A stretch of DNA of 64,000 nt from positions 1 through 64,000 of the forward strand of contig DASRDU010000123.1 in assembly GCA_035652435.1 (NCBI GenBank), read 5' to 3'. Below the pieces are notes generated by a model that had not been told where the DNA came from, ran no database searches, and saw only the letters and a list, made by a program, of their open reading frames with translations. Below are positions 44,633-56,894 of this stretch, piece after piece. A program made the translations under genes and the position numbers. The DNA is from DASRDU01 sp035652435 (lineage in GTDB: Bacteria > Acidobacteriota > Blastocatellia > RBC074). Position 1 is the stretch's first letter. Every line of letters begins with the position of its first letter.

Positions 44633-47167
44633 ATGGCCGCATTGCAGCAGACAGAGCAGCAAAGAAAAGTCTCTCTTTACCAGGCGTTAATCCTGGTGAC
44701 CGGCGCGGCGCTGTGGCTGGGGGGATTGCCGAAGCTGCTGCTGCTGCCCCGGCAGACGCTGATCGAATTGTCGCTGCTCGTCCTGATTGTCGCGCTCGCC
44801 AGTCTGCGTTCGTTCGTCATTCCGGCCGTCAATCTCCGGTTCATCACGCGGCAGGATTCGTGCATTACGGCGTCGGACGCGATCATCCTGCTGATGATCG
44901 TGGCTTACGGCGGCGCCCCGGCGATCTGCGCCGCCGGGATTGACGGGTACGTCGGGTCGCGGGCGTCCATCCCGGCCACCAACCCGAAACGCGCGATCAT
45001 CAGCCTGCGCTCTGCGGCGACGATGTCCATTTCGATTGCGCTGGCTTCGCTCGTGGCGCGGTATTGTCTGGGGGAACCGCCGTCATTTCAGGCCGGGAAC
45101 TATTCGCGACCCATCGCGCAGGTGATGGTGGCGCTCGTCGTCGGGGGGGCGGCGCATTTCCTGATTAATTCATCCATCGTGGCCAGCTTTGTCGCGCTCC
45201 GGAACCGGCGGAGCTTTTTCAGCGAATGGACGGGCAATTACCTGTGGATGGGGGCGAGCAGCTTCCCGGCGGTGCTGGCGGCCGGGATCATCTATTTCGG
45301 GATCAGCCGGTTCGGCTGGTCGGCGTGGCTCGTCACCCTGCCGATCTTCCTGGCCGGATACCTGTCAATCAAGCTCTATTACAGCAAGCTGGAAGAAAAA
45401 GACGCGCTGGCGCGTGAAATCAGCGCGATTCATCTGCGCTCGATTGAAGCGCTCGCCAAGGCCGTCGTCGCCCGCGACCAGGTGGCGCACGACCACATCA
45501 AGCGCGTGCAGACTCTGGCGATGGGGCTGGGGCGTTACTGCCGCCTGTCAGAGAACGAGACCGCCGCGTTGCGCGCGGGCGCGCTGCTTTACGATGTCGG
45601 CAAACTGGCCGTCCCCGATTACATCCTCAACAAGCCGGGCCGCCTGACCCCGGCCGAGTATGAGCGGATGAAGATTCACCCGCTGATCGGCGAAGAGATC
45701 GTCAGCACGATGGAATTCCCCTACCCGGTGGCGCCGCTCGTGCGCCACCATCACGAACGCTGGGACGGCAGAGGTTATCCCGACGGGCTGCACGGGGAGC
45801 AGATCCCCATCGGCGCGCGCATCCTGGCGCTGGTGATCAGTTACGACGTGCTGACGAACGATCAGCCGTATCAGAAACGCCGCTCGCGCGAGGAGGCCCT
45901 CGAGGCCCTCGAGGCGGACAGCGGGCAGAGCTTCGACCCGGAACTGGTCAGCCTCTTCATCACCCACCTGAACGAGTTCGAGCAGGAAGCTGACCGCGGG
46001 ATGCTCGCGCAGGTCGCCGAACTGAACTCCTCGCAATCTCTCAGCGTCGTGACTGATCCGGCAAAGGAGCGGCGCCGGTCGGACGCTACGTGGGTCGAAC
46101 GCATCAATTCTGCGCACCGCGACTTCGACACGCTCTACCGGATGGCGCAATCCTTCGCCAGCTCGCTCGACCTGGACACCACGCTGGGCATCATCAATGA
46201 GCAGCTGCGCAGCCTGATCTTCTTCGACACCTGCGTGATCTACCTGACGCTGCCCGAGGGCGGCGCCGCCGAGGCGCGGTACGCCGACGGCCCCGGCTCG
46301 CGGGCCTTCGCCAATCGGAAGGTCGCCTTCGGCGAAGGGCTGACCGGCTGGGTGCTGGCGCACAAGGAGCATTTTTACAACGCCGACCCGGCGCTGGATT
46401 CCGATGAGCTGAACAACCGGAATGAGGAGGGCCGAAGCCACCGCGACTTCCGCAACCTCTACGTCTTCCCGCTGATCAAGGATGAGGAGACGCTCGGAGC
46501 CGTGGCGCTCTATTCGCTCAGTCCCGATCAGTACACGCCCGATCACATCCGCCTGATCGAGATGGCGACGCCGATCGCTTCCGAGGCGGTCAACAACGCG
46601 CTGCGTTACGCGCGCCGCGAGGAAGAGACGCTGACCGATGACCTGACGGGCCTCGGCAATTCACGCGCGATCCCGGTGGCGGGCGAGCGCGAATTGCAGA
46701 GGTGCCAGCAGAACGGCATGACGATGACGGTGCTGATGATGGATCTGGACCGCTTCAAGCAGGTCAATGACACGTGGGGTCACCGCGCCGGGAGCCGCAT
46801 GCTCAGTGAACTGGGGCCGCTGATCGCGCGCACCCTGCGGCGCTCGGATTTTCTGGCGCGCTACGGCGGCGATGAATTCTTCGCGCTGCTGCCCGACACC
46901 AGCTACGAGGACGCGCAAATCGTCATTCGCCGCATTGAAGAAGACGTCAACGACCATCAGATGGAAGTGGCGCCGGGCCGGAGCGTCAGCGTCGGCATCA
47001 GCATCGGCGCGGCTGAACTGGGCCGTGACGGCCAGTCGCTCGAAGAACTGATTATGAAGGCCGATCAGGAAATGTACGCGGTCAAGGCCCGGCACAAGGG
47101 GCAGCCGCGAACTACCTCATTGCCCGACGACTCATCGCTCGCGCTCACGATGCAAAGTTCTGTCTGA
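44633..47167 (+). CDS. Membrane HD-GYP (altered) / GAF / GGDEF cyclic-di-GMP protein
   Basis: The 844-residue protein has about seven N-terminal membrane helices (1-250). An HD-GYP domain (about 255-440) is followed by GAF (about 490-660) and GGDEF (about 665-830). The diguanylate cyclase half is intact: RYGGDEFFALL, with an RRSD inhibitory site five residues before GGDEF. The HD-GYP domain keeps DHIKRV, HHHERWDGRGYPDGL and PDYILNKPG, but the HD pair itself reads Tyr320-Asp321 in LLYDVGKLAVP. It is probably a cyclase with a sensory or weakened phosphodiesterase half. The end overlaps the convergent lipoprotein gene by 23 bases. Confidence 0.9.
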   Translation: MAALQQTEQQRKVSLYQALILVTGAALWLGGLPKLLLLPRQTLIELSLLVLIVALASLRSFVIPAVNLRFITRQDSCITASDAIILLMIVAYGGAPAICAAGIDGYVGSRASIPATNPKRAIISLRSAATMSISIALASLVARYCLGEPPSFQAGNYSRPIAQVMVALVVGGAAHFLINSSIVASFVALRNRRSFFSEWTGNYLWMGASSFPAVLAAGIIYFGISRFGWSAWLVTLPIFLAGYLSIKLYYSKLEEKDALAREISAIHLRSIEALAKAVVARDQVAHDHIKRVQTLAMGLGRYCRLSENETAALRAGALLYDVGKLAVPDYILNKPGRLTPAEYERMKIHPLIGEEIVSTMEFPYPVAPLVRHHHERWDGRGYPDGLHGEQIPIGARILALVISYDVLTNDQPYQKRRSREEALEALEADSGQSFDPELVSLFITHLNEFEQEADRGMLAQVAELNSSQSLSVVTDPAKERRRSDATWVERINSAHRDFDTLYRMAQSFASSLDLDTTLGIINEQLRSLIFFDTCVIYLTLPEGGAAEARYADGPGSRAFANRKVAFGEGLTGWVLAHKEHFYNADPALDSDELNNRNEEGRSHRDFRNLYVFPLIKDEETLGAVALYSLSPDQYTPDHIRLIEMATPIASEAVNNALRYARREEETLTDDLTGLGNSRAIPVAGERELQRCQQNGMTMTVLMMDLDRFKQVNDTWGHRAGSRMLSELGPLIARTLRRSDFLARYGGDEFFALLPDTSYEDAQIVIRRIEEDVNDHQMEVAPGRSVSVGISIGAAELGRDGQSLEELIMKADQEMYAVKARHKGQPRTTSLPDDSSLALTMQSSV

Positions 47168-47990
47168 CCTCGATCTCCTTCCCCGTCATCGCATCAACGT
47201 AAACCATCCACGTCGTCCCGCGACCGACTTCGACCTGCCAGGCGAGGTAAATGGCCAGCTGATCTTTCTCCATCTTCGGGTAGATGACCAGTTCCCTGAC
47301 TTTGACCTCTTCGCGTTGTGAGACTTTGTAAGTGAGCGGCCGGCCGGCGATGCTGGTGTAAGTGAATTCGCGGCCCACCAGCGCGTCGGCGACTTTCTGC
47401 GCCTCGACTTTGGCGCGGGCGGGCAGTTCCGTGCTGAGCAGCAGCGGGGAGATGAGGCGGCTGCTCATTTGCAGCAGCGCGCCCGTTTTGCCCAGCGCAA
47501 AGCTCAGTTCGCCGTAGTTGCCGGCCAGCGGGAAAGGGTAATTCATCTGCCGATAGAGCGCGCGATACATATTCCCTTCGTCGCTGAAGGAGACGAGCGA
47601 GAGGTCTTTGAGCGAAAGCACGCCGGCGCGTTCGTCCCCGGTCAGCACCGCGTGATTGTGTTCGATGAATTTGCGCAACGCCGTCTTCGCTTCGTCCGCG
47701 CCGAATTTCCCGGCCTGCGGGTTGAGGTTGATCTGACCGGCGAGGCTGGCGGGCAGTGCGCGCGGCGTGAAAAGCACCGGCTCCAGATCGGGCCGCGTTT
47801 CCGGCATGCGGAATTCGGCGAGCATCTTCCGCCACGCCTCCTCGGCGGCCCGCTGGCGAATCGCGCCGGCTTCGATGACCGGCGGGTACTGGTCGTTTGT
47901 TTTCGTGGCCTGCGGCGTGTTGACTTCGTTACGCGTCGCGGCACAGGCCCACGCCAGCATAACGAGCAGAGAACAGCATAAGAGTTTCAT
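47145..47990 (-). CDS. Putative lipoprotein with PepSY-like C-terminus
   Basis: The 281-residue product starts MKLLCCSLLVMLAWACAATR, with Cys16 the likely lipid site although the lipobox is weak. The C-terminal half (for example NMYRALYRQMNYPFPLAGNY, LAIYLAWQVEVGRGTTWMVY, VDAMTGKEIEVRQ) resembles PepSY/FTP-type inhibitor or propeptide domains, where a WxVYVDAxTG turn is common. No protease is next to it, so it may be a free-standing PepSY lipoprotein. It overlaps the convergent HD-GYP/GGDEF gene by 23 bases. Confidence 0.65.
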   Translation of the reverse strand: MKLLCCSLLVMLAWACAATRNEVNTPQATKTNDQYPPVIEAGAIRQRAAEEAWRKMLAEFRMPETRPDLEPVLFTPRALPASLAGQINLNPQAGKFGADEAKTALRKFIEHNHAVLTGDERAGVLSLKDLSLVSFSDEGNMYRALYRQMNYPFPLAGNYGELSFALGKTGALLQMSSRLISPLLLSTELPARAKVEAQKVADALVGREFTYTSIAGRPLTYKVSQREEVKVRELVIYPKMEKDQLAIYLAWQVEVGRGTTWMVYVDAMTGKEIEVRQNFAS

Positions 47991-47996
47991 AGCGGT

Positions 47997-48090
47997 GGTC
48001 AGTCGTCAGTATCGGTGCGGTAGCGCACCGGCGAATGTTCAGGGGACAGGACAGACATTACAACTATCAACCGACCACTGACAACTGACC
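47997..48090. repeat. Short-unit inverted repeat between lipoprotein and ExbB genes
   Basis: GGTCAGTCGTCAGT (47997-48010) pairs with ACTGACAACTGACC (48077-48090) with one mismatch. Each arm is two heptamer-like units. A separate small hairpin CGGTGCG-GTAG-CGCACCG lies at 48013-48030. Confidence 0.6.
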
Positions 48091-48103
48091 GCCGGCCACT
48101 GTT

Positions 48104-48862
48104 TCACTGCTGCTGCTGGAAAAAGTAGTCAATCAGCTCGTCCGCCGAGTTTTTCATTTCGACCGCGAATCCGCCGACGCGGTTGCTGAAGTAATTGAAC
48201 ATCCACACCGCGGGGACGGCGACGACCAGACCGAAGGCCGTCGTGTAGAGCGCTTCGGAAATCCCGCCGGCGATGGTCGCAATGCCCGGCGCGCCGCCCT
48301 GTTCGTTCATCTTCTCGAACGAATGAATGATGCCGATGACGGTGCCGAACAGGCCGACGAATGGCGCGGTCGAACCGATGGTGGCGAGACTCGAAAGCCC
48401 GCGCCGCAATTCGGCTGTCTTCATTGCCGCCGTGCGCCGCAGCGCGCGTTTGGCCCTGCGCATCTGCCGCGCCGATTTGTCGCCACTGACGACGGCCAGT
48501 TCCTGCAGGCCCGAGTTGATGACGACCGCCAGATGGCTCTTGCGGTAATCCTGTGTCAGTCTGAGCGCGCCGTCGAGCTGCGCGCCCTTGAGCATTTCAG
48601 CCGCCTTCGGCACGAACTCGCGCGACTGCCGCGCCGTCGCCCGGAACGTCAGCCAGCGCTCGAAGATCACGGCCATCGAATAGATGGACATCAGCAGCAG
48701 CGTGATCAGCACTGCCCACCCGGTCCAGCTCACGTCAATCAGAAACTGGCGGATGCCAAGGTTGACCCCGCTGCCGGCTTCGGCGGCCTGAATGAGTGAA
48801 ATCAGCAAAGCAGTCGCGGGCGAAGCGGGTGATGAAGCCGCAAGAGACACGAATAGAAACAT
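48104..48862 (-). CDS. ExbB/TolQ/MotA-type proton channel protein
   Basis: The ATG at 48862, with AGGAGGAA upstream, gives 252 residues. Three membrane helices are visible: an early one (GWAVLITLLLMSIYSMAVIF) and two later ones around 165-215. The family motif GLSSLATIGSTAPFVGLFGT followed by GGISEALYTTAFGLVVAVPA is diagnostic. This is the inner-membrane channel that uses proton flow to energise TonB or Tol systems. No ExbD/TolR gene follows it. With two TonB-dependent receptors and a TonB-C-terminal protein in this window, it may serve them. Confidence 0.92.
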   Translation of the reverse strand: MFLFVSLAASSPASPATALLISLIQAAEAGSGVNLGIRQFLIDVSWTGWAVLITLLLMSIYSMAVIFERWLTFRATARQSREFVPKAAEMLKGAQLDGALRLTQDYRKSHLAVVINSGLQELAVVSGDKSARQMRRAKRALRRTAAMKTAELRRGLSSLATIGSTAPFVGLFGTVIGIIHSFEKMNEQGGAPGIATIAGGISEALYTTAFGLVVAVPAVWMFNYFSNRVGGFAVEMKNSADELIDYFFQQQQ

Positions 48863-49107
48863 ATGGCATTCCTCCTGTGTTTGCCATCCTGGTCTGGTTG
48901 TGATGTCAGCCTGGGATACTCGCCCGAGCGCTCCGGCGGGCATCCGGTTAGACTCCACCCCGATTGAAAAGTTCCCGGATGTGCGAGAAGATTTGTCCCG
49001 GCCTGACCGGATGATTTGTATCGGAAACCATTCCGCCCGGCTTTTCGTACTGAGTTACTGACCGGGTTCTGGTCACGCATTAAACGAAAGCAACAGAGGT
49101 CTGGATT

Positions 49108-49908
49108 TTGAATCGTCTGCTCATCATTATTTTTCTTCTCATCGCGCTCACGCCGTCCGTGTTCTCACAAGGCGCCCGCCGCAAGGCCGTCCGCGTCCCC
49201 CCGCAACCCGCTTCCGGTGAAAAATCACCCGCCAGCCGCAGGGAACTGGCCGACGCCTCCAAACAGGCGAGGGACAATCTGGTCAGCGCCACGCAGAATT
49301 ACCGGGCCAGTCTGGAAAAGCTGCTGGCCCTGTACAGTAATGAAGAAACCCGCGCCGCCGAGTTGGTCGAGAAGCGCCGCAAACTGCTCGACCTCGGCGT
49401 GATCGCGAAACGTGAAGTGCAGGAGAGTGAGCAGAAACTCAGCGAGGTGCGCAGCAAGACCGAGGAAGTCCGCAAACAGATTAGTGAGGCGGATCACATG
49501 CTGGCCGAAGTGGTCGCGGCCGAGGAGAATGAAAAGAAACTGGCGAAGGCCGGTGATACGTCGGGGTTATACCGCCCGAATGTGGTGCTGATTCGCTACA
49601 GCGGCCTCACTAACTGGTCGCTCGCCGACGCGGGCAAGGTGCAGAATTTCTTCCAGGCCAAATTCGGCAGGCCGCTGCCGCTGAGCGCCTGGGGCCAGAC
49701 CGCGACGCATGACCGGCTGGGCTTTGACCACCACAACGCGATGGACGTGGCCGTACATCCCGACAGCGTCGAGGGCCGCGCGCTGATGGATTATCTGCGC
49801 AGCGAGGGGATCCCGTTCATCGCCTTCCGCGCGCCCGTGGCCGGCAGCGCCACCGGGGTGCATATCCACATCGGCTCACCTTCGCACCGCATCAGCCTCA
49901 AATTGTGA
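49108..49908 (+). CDS. Exported coiled-coil protein with peptidase M15-like domain
   Basis: The start is TTG at 49108 with AGAGGT before it; the product is 266 residues with a signal peptide (MNRLLIIIFLLIALTPSVFS). Residues 45-150 form a helical stalk (KQARDNLVSATQNYRASLEK, VQESEQKLSEVRSKTEEVRK). The C-terminal 110 residues contain THDRLGFDHHNAMDVAVHPD and GVHIHIGSP. The DHHNAMD and HIH motifs are like the zinc ligands of M15 D-Ala-D-Ala carboxypeptidases (HxxxxAxD...HxH), so a cell-wall peptidase is likely. The stalk may hold it to a partner. Confidence 0.65.
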   Translation: MNRLLIIIFLLIALTPSVFSQGARRKAVRVPPQPASGEKSPASRRELADASKQARDNLVSATQNYRASLEKLLALYSNEETRAAELVEKRRKLLDLGVIAKREVQESEQKLSEVRSKTEEVRKQISEADHMLAEVVAAEENEKKLAKAGDTSGLYRPNVVLIRYSGLTNWSLADAGKVQNFFQAKFGRPLPLSAWGQTATHDRLGFDHHNAMDVAVHPDSVEGRALMDYLRSEGIPFIAFRAPVAGSATGVHIHIGSPSHRISLKL

Positions 49909-49917
49909 GGCCGCCTT

Positions 49918-50145
49918 TCAGAACAGCCGGCGCAGCAGGTTCACGAGCAGCGAGAGGACGACTGAGACCAGCAGCATCGAGGTCAGCGGGAAGTAGACGC
50001 GCGTTGACCCGCGCTCATATCGAATGTCGCCGGGCAGGCGCCCGAACCACGAGAGCGCGCCGGACCAGACCAGCAGTCCGACGACGACCGCCGTGAGACC
50101 CAGAGCGATCAGCAGCAGGCCGGTTGAGCGGGATGGATTCATCAT
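49918..50145 (-). CDS. DUF2905 small membrane protein
   Basis: This 75-residue protein has two membrane helices (TGLLLIALGLTAVVVGLLVW and VYFPLTSMLLVSVVLSLLVN) around the WFGRLPGDIRYERG loop that defines DUF2905. Its role is unknown. The first Met at 50145 and the next at 50142 are equally possible. It ends ten bases after the M15-like gene stops on the opposite strand. Confidence 0.85.
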   Translation of the reverse strand: MMNPSRSTGLLLIALGLTAVVVGLLVWSGALSWFGRLPGDIRYERGSTRVYFPLTSMLLVSVVLSLLVNLLRRLF

Positions 50146-50543
50146 ATCACCGGGAATTTTCTGAGAGAGCGCAACAAAACTATCATTCGGTGGCGCAGCG
50201 GATCAACTGCCGCGACTATGCTCTGATTTCGTGATGACGGCCCTCGGTTGACTCGCTGATTTTCGCTCTCCCTGTACTCTCGCCGCTCTCTTGACACATT
50301 CCCGTCCGGTCGGTAAAGATTCGCTGCATCATTTCCTGATTCCGTTCCGCGGTTCTCTTGTCAGCAGTCGTTCACCGCGGGCAGAGTGGAATCACCTGTC
50401 ATCCTTCTGACCGGATTCATCAATGCTGATTGTGGGGAGCTGGGCCTCAATGATCAGGGGCGGCAAAAGCGCCGAATCAATATCACACGATTCAGGACAA
50501 CGACTGACTATCAACAAACGACCAACTCCGGAGAATTAATACC
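50146..50543. other. Long leader upstream of the second TonB-dependent receptor
   Basis: No gene is visible in these 398 bases. A good sigma-70 promoter lies at 50291-50319, leaving a 5' untranslated stretch of about 220 bases that could carry post-transcriptional control, though I see no known riboswitch. Confidence 0.5.
50291..50319 (+). promoter_or_regulatory. Sigma-70 promoter for the second TonB-dependent receptor
   Basis: A perfect -35 TTGACA (50291-50296) and TAAAGA (50314-50319) are separated by 17 bases. Contrast this with the sigma-54-like site before the other receptor. Confidence 0.6.
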
Positions 50544-53897
<3,354 letters not shown>

Positions 53898-53912
53898 AGA
53901 AGCTGATCCGCC

Positions 53913-53995
53913 GTTCACTACGCAGCGACGGAGGGGCGGAGAAGGAAGCCTCTCGGACTTTCCTCTTCGTCTCCTTCGTCGCTGCGTGGTTGAAC
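53913..53995. repeat. Imperfect inverted repeat after the TonB-dependent receptor
   Basis: GTTCACTACGCAGCGACG pairs with CGTCGCTGCGTGGTTGAAC allowing a small gap. The inner part includes GGCGGAGAAGG against CTCCTTCG-type sequence. It lies 16 bases after the stop codon and may act as a transcript end. Confidence 0.6.
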
Positions 53996-54132
53996 CTCTT
54001 TCCCCGAATCGGGGCAGAGAGCAGGAAACCGATTCACAAACCGTGCCCGGTTCAGTTATATTGCGCCCATCGTTCTGATTGAATTTGGTGAGCCGAATAT
54101 CTGACCCTGCCCCATTCACTAACGGAGAGCCC

Positions 54133-54972
54133 ATGAAAACAGCTACTGCTACGAAAACAGCTACAGCTACCAACGGCAAAAGGGCTGCCACCCGAAAAAC
54201 CGCTGCCCGCCGGTCGTCCGCGAAAACTTCACCCAATGATGCAGCCGCCAAAACGCTGGCGATTGATATCGGCGGCACGGGCCTGAAGGCCTCGGTGCTG
54301 GACGGCGAGGGCGAGATGCTCACAGAGCGTGTGCGCGTCGAAACTCCCCCTCAATGCCCGCCCAATGTCATGGTCGAAACGCTCGGCCAGCTGGTCGCAC
54401 AACTCCCGGCTTATGACCGCGTGTCGGTCGGCTTCCCCGGCGTCGTGCGCCGCGGGAAGATCGTCACCGCGCATAACCTCGGCACCGAGGCGTGGAAGGG
54501 TTTCGATCTGGATCTGGCGATGACAAACAAGCTGGGCAAGCCGGTGCGGGTGTTGAATGACGCCGACATACAGGGCCTCGGCGCGATCAGTGGGAAGGGC
54601 GTCGAGATGGTGATCACGCTGGGCACCGGGCTCGGGTCGAGCCTGTTCGAGGACGGCCGCCTCTCGGCGCATCTCGAACTGGCGCATCACCCCTTCCGCA
54701 AGGGGGAGACCTACGAGGAACAGCTCGGCAACGCGGCCCTCAAGGAGGTCGGCAAGAAGAGGTGGAATCGCCGCGTCGAGAAGGCAATTGAGACCCTGCG
54801 CGTGCTGACGAACTTCGATCATCTTTATATCGGCGGCGGCAACGCCAAGGCGGTCAGCTTCAAGCTGCCCGCGGATGTCAGCCTGGTGCCCAACGAACTG
54901 GGCATGCGCGGCGGCATCTGGCTCTGGCGTGAACGCGGCCCGGGCAGCACCGACATCTTCCGCCATGAGTGA
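54133..54972 (+). CDS. ROK-family glucokinase (polyphosphate-glucokinase-like) with basic tail
   Basis: The ATG at 54133, preceded by GGAGAG, gives 279 residues. The ROK fold is shown by LAIDIGGTGLKASVLDGEGE (ATP/polyphosphate site), VSVGFPGVVRRG, RVLNDADIQGLGA and TLGTGLGSSLFEDGRLSAHL. The sequence and length fit PPGK-type polyphosphate glucokinases, cytoplasmic enzymes that phosphorylate glucose, rather than repressor-type ROKs: no helix-turn-helix is present. Residues 1-40 are a Lys/Ala/Thr/Arg-rich tail (MKTATATKTATATNGKRAAT and on) resembling histone-H1 tails and encoded by a repeated ACAGCTAC unit. No regulator neighbours it. Confidence 0.82.
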   Translation: MKTATATKTATATNGKRAATRKTAARRSSAKTSPNDAAAKTLAIDIGGTGLKASVLDGEGEMLTERVRVETPPQCPPNVMVETLGQLVAQLPAYDRVSVGFPGVVRRGKIVTAHNLGTEAWKGFDLDLAMTNKLGKPVRVLNDADIQGLGAISGKGVEMVITLGTGLGSSLFEDGRLSAHLELAHHPFRKGETYEEQLGNAALKEVGKKRWNRRVEKAIETLRVLTNFDHLYIGGGNAKAVSFKLPADVSLVPNELGMRGGIWLWRERGPGSTDIFRHE

Positions 54973-55016
54973 TTGATGAATGTCTGAATCCGTCCACGCC
55001 AGATGAGAACGAACAG

Positions 55017-55087
55017 TCAACCGCGGAGCGACGACGCAGAAGCAGGCCCGGGGCAGCGCCGGTGAGTCTGCGTCGCTCCGCGGTTGA
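55017..55087. repeat. Inverted repeat upstream of a histidine kinase gene
   Basis: TCAACCGCGGAGCGACG plus CAGA (with a three-base insert) pairs with TCTGCGTCGCTCCGCGGTTGA at 55067-55087. It is similar in style to the TTCACCGC...type elements elsewhere in the window. Confidence 0.65.
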
Positions 55088-55197
55088 ATTCGATGCCCCG
55101 TCCTGAGCCCCGTTGAAGCTCACAACCCCGTAGTCCATCAATCTTTCCTGCCCGGGGCCGCCCCCTTCAGACGCCCGCCGGGCGTCGAATCGAGGTT

Positions 55198-56886
55198 ATG
55201 AGTCAATTGCACACTATCCGCCGGCCCCCGGCGGAAGAACACGAGCAGAACCGCCTGCGCCAGAACGAGCGGGATTTCCACCGGCTCTTCGACGAGAGCC
55301 CGCTGCCGATGTACGTCTATGACGAGGAGTCACTGGAATTCCTCGAAGTCAACCGGGCGACGGTCGAGCGCTACGGTTATTCGCACGAAGAGTTTCTCCG
55401 GATGCGGATCACGGAGATTCGCCCGGCCGCAGAGGTGGCACGGCTGCTGGCTTACATCGCCGGGGACCGCGCCACGGTCGAACTGCCCGGCCACTGGCTG
55501 CACCAGCGGAGGGACGGGAAGCTGATGGAAGTCAGCCTCGTCCTGCTCCAGCTGAAATTTTCCGGTCGCAAGGCGACGCAGGTGATTGTCGAAGACGTCA
55601 CCGAAAAGCTCGCGCTGGCGCGCCGGCAGCAGCAGTTGAATGAAGAACTCGAACGCCGGTTGCGGGAACTGACGACCATTTATGAAATCAGTCGGCAGTT
55701 GCAACGGCTCCGCGAGCCCGGGGCGCTCGCCCGGGAAGTGATCAGGTTGCTCGAAGAGAAGCTGGGTTACCGGTATGCCGCCGTGCTGCTGCTCGATGAC
55801 ACGGGCGGCAGGCTGGTCCCTTTCGCGCTCAGCAGTTCCTACCAGACCCTGCTGCCCGAAGTGGAGGCGGCCTGCGCCGAGGCTTTTGACATTGACCTCG
55901 GGATCACCGGCTGGGTCGCGCGCCACGGCGAGAGCCTGCGCGTCGGCGATGTCAGCCGGGACACGCGCTACCGGGCGATCTGTGCCGGCATCCGCTCTGA
56001 ACTGTGTGTGCCGATGCGGGCGGGCGACGGGCTGATCGGCATGGTGAATGTCGAATCGCCCGAACCAGACGCTTACACCGAAGCCGATGAGCGCGTGCTG
56101 GAGACGGTGGCGGCGCAGATCGGCATCGCCCTGCAGAACGCGCGCTACTGCGCCGAGTTGCAGCGGCACGCCGAAGAACTGGAACAGCGCGTGACCGAAC
56201 GTACCGCCGAATTGCGCGAGAGCAACGCGGAGCTGGAAGCCTTCGCCTACTCCGTCTCGCACGACCTGCGCACGCCGCTGCGGGCCATGAAAGGGTTCAG
56301 CCAGGTGCTGCTGGAAGATTACCTGCCGCAGCTTGACGCCGGCGCGCGCGACTGTCTGCGGCGCGTGGTCGCGGGCTCGCAGCGGATGAGCGAACTGATT
56401 GACGCGCTGCTCAACCTGTCGCGCATCACCCGCAGCACGATCCGGAGCGAGCAGGTCAACCTGAGCGCGCTTGCGCGGAACGTCGCCGAAGAGCTGCGGA
56501 AGGCGCAGCCGGATCGCAGGGTCGAGTTCATTATCGCCGACGGCCTGCTGGCCGCGGGTGACGCGCGGCTGTGGCGCGTGGCGCTCGAAAACCTGCTCGA
56601 CAACGCGTGGAAGTTCACGTCAACGCGCGACCGCGCGCGTATCGAGTTCGGCCGGCAGCAGACCGAACAGGGCCTCGCGTATTTCGTCCGCGATGACGGG
56701 GTCGGGTTCGAGATGGCTTACGCCGACAAACTGTTCGCGCCTTTCCAGCGGCTGCACTCGACCCGGGAATTCCCCGGCACCGGGATCGGCCTGGCGACAG
56801 TCCAGCGAATCGTTCACCGCCACGGCGGGCGGCTCTGGGCCGAAGGCGAAGTGGGAAAGGGGGCGACGATCTATTTTACGTTGTGA
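55198..56886 (+). CDS. Soluble PAS-GAF histidine kinase
   Basis: The 562-residue kinase lacks membrane segments. A PAS domain (about 28-140, FDESPLPMYVYDEESLEFLE) is followed by GAF (155-315, with LCVPMRAGDGLIGMVNVESP). A coiled stretch leads to HisKA with His355 in YSVSHDLRTPLRAMKGFSQV and an HATPase_c domain (NLLDNAWKFTS, DDGVGFEM, GTGIGLATV). This matches phytochrome-like kinase ends without a chromophore Cys motif that I can identify. The next two genes form a response-regulator phosphorelay, from which a 42-base palindrome separates it. Confidence 0.9.
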   Translation: MSQLHTIRRPPAEEHEQNRLRQNERDFHRLFDESPLPMYVYDEESLEFLEVNRATVERYGYSHEEFLRMRITEIRPAAEVARLLAYIAGDRATVELPGHWLHQRRDGKLMEVSLVLLQLKFSGRKATQVIVEDVTEKLALARRQQQLNEELERRLRELTTIYEISRQLQRLREPGALAREVIRLLEEKLGYRYAAVLLLDDTGGRLVPFALSSSYQTLLPEVEAACAEAFDIDLGITGWVARHGESLRVGDVSRDTRYRAICAGIRSELCVPMRAGDGLIGMVNVESPEPDAYTEADERVLETVAAQIGIALQNARYCAELQRHAEELEQRVTERTAELRESNAELEAFAYSVSHDLRTPLRAMKGFSQVLLEDYLPQLDAGARDCLRRVVAGSQRMSELIDALLNLSRITRSTIRSEQVNLSALARNVAEELRKAQPDRRVEFIIADGLLAAGDARLWRVALENLLDNAWKFTSTRDRARIEFGRQQTEQGLAYFVRDDGVGFEMAYADKLFAPFQRLHSTREFPGTGIGLATVQRIVHRHGGRLWAEGEVGKGATIYFTL

Positions 56887-56894
56887 CGGATTCG

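Noticed and set aside
50146..50543. Riboswitch in the long leader of the second receptor
   Set aside because: I looked for cobalamin and cyclic-di-GMP riboswitch conserved boxes and saw none; only a promoter is supported.
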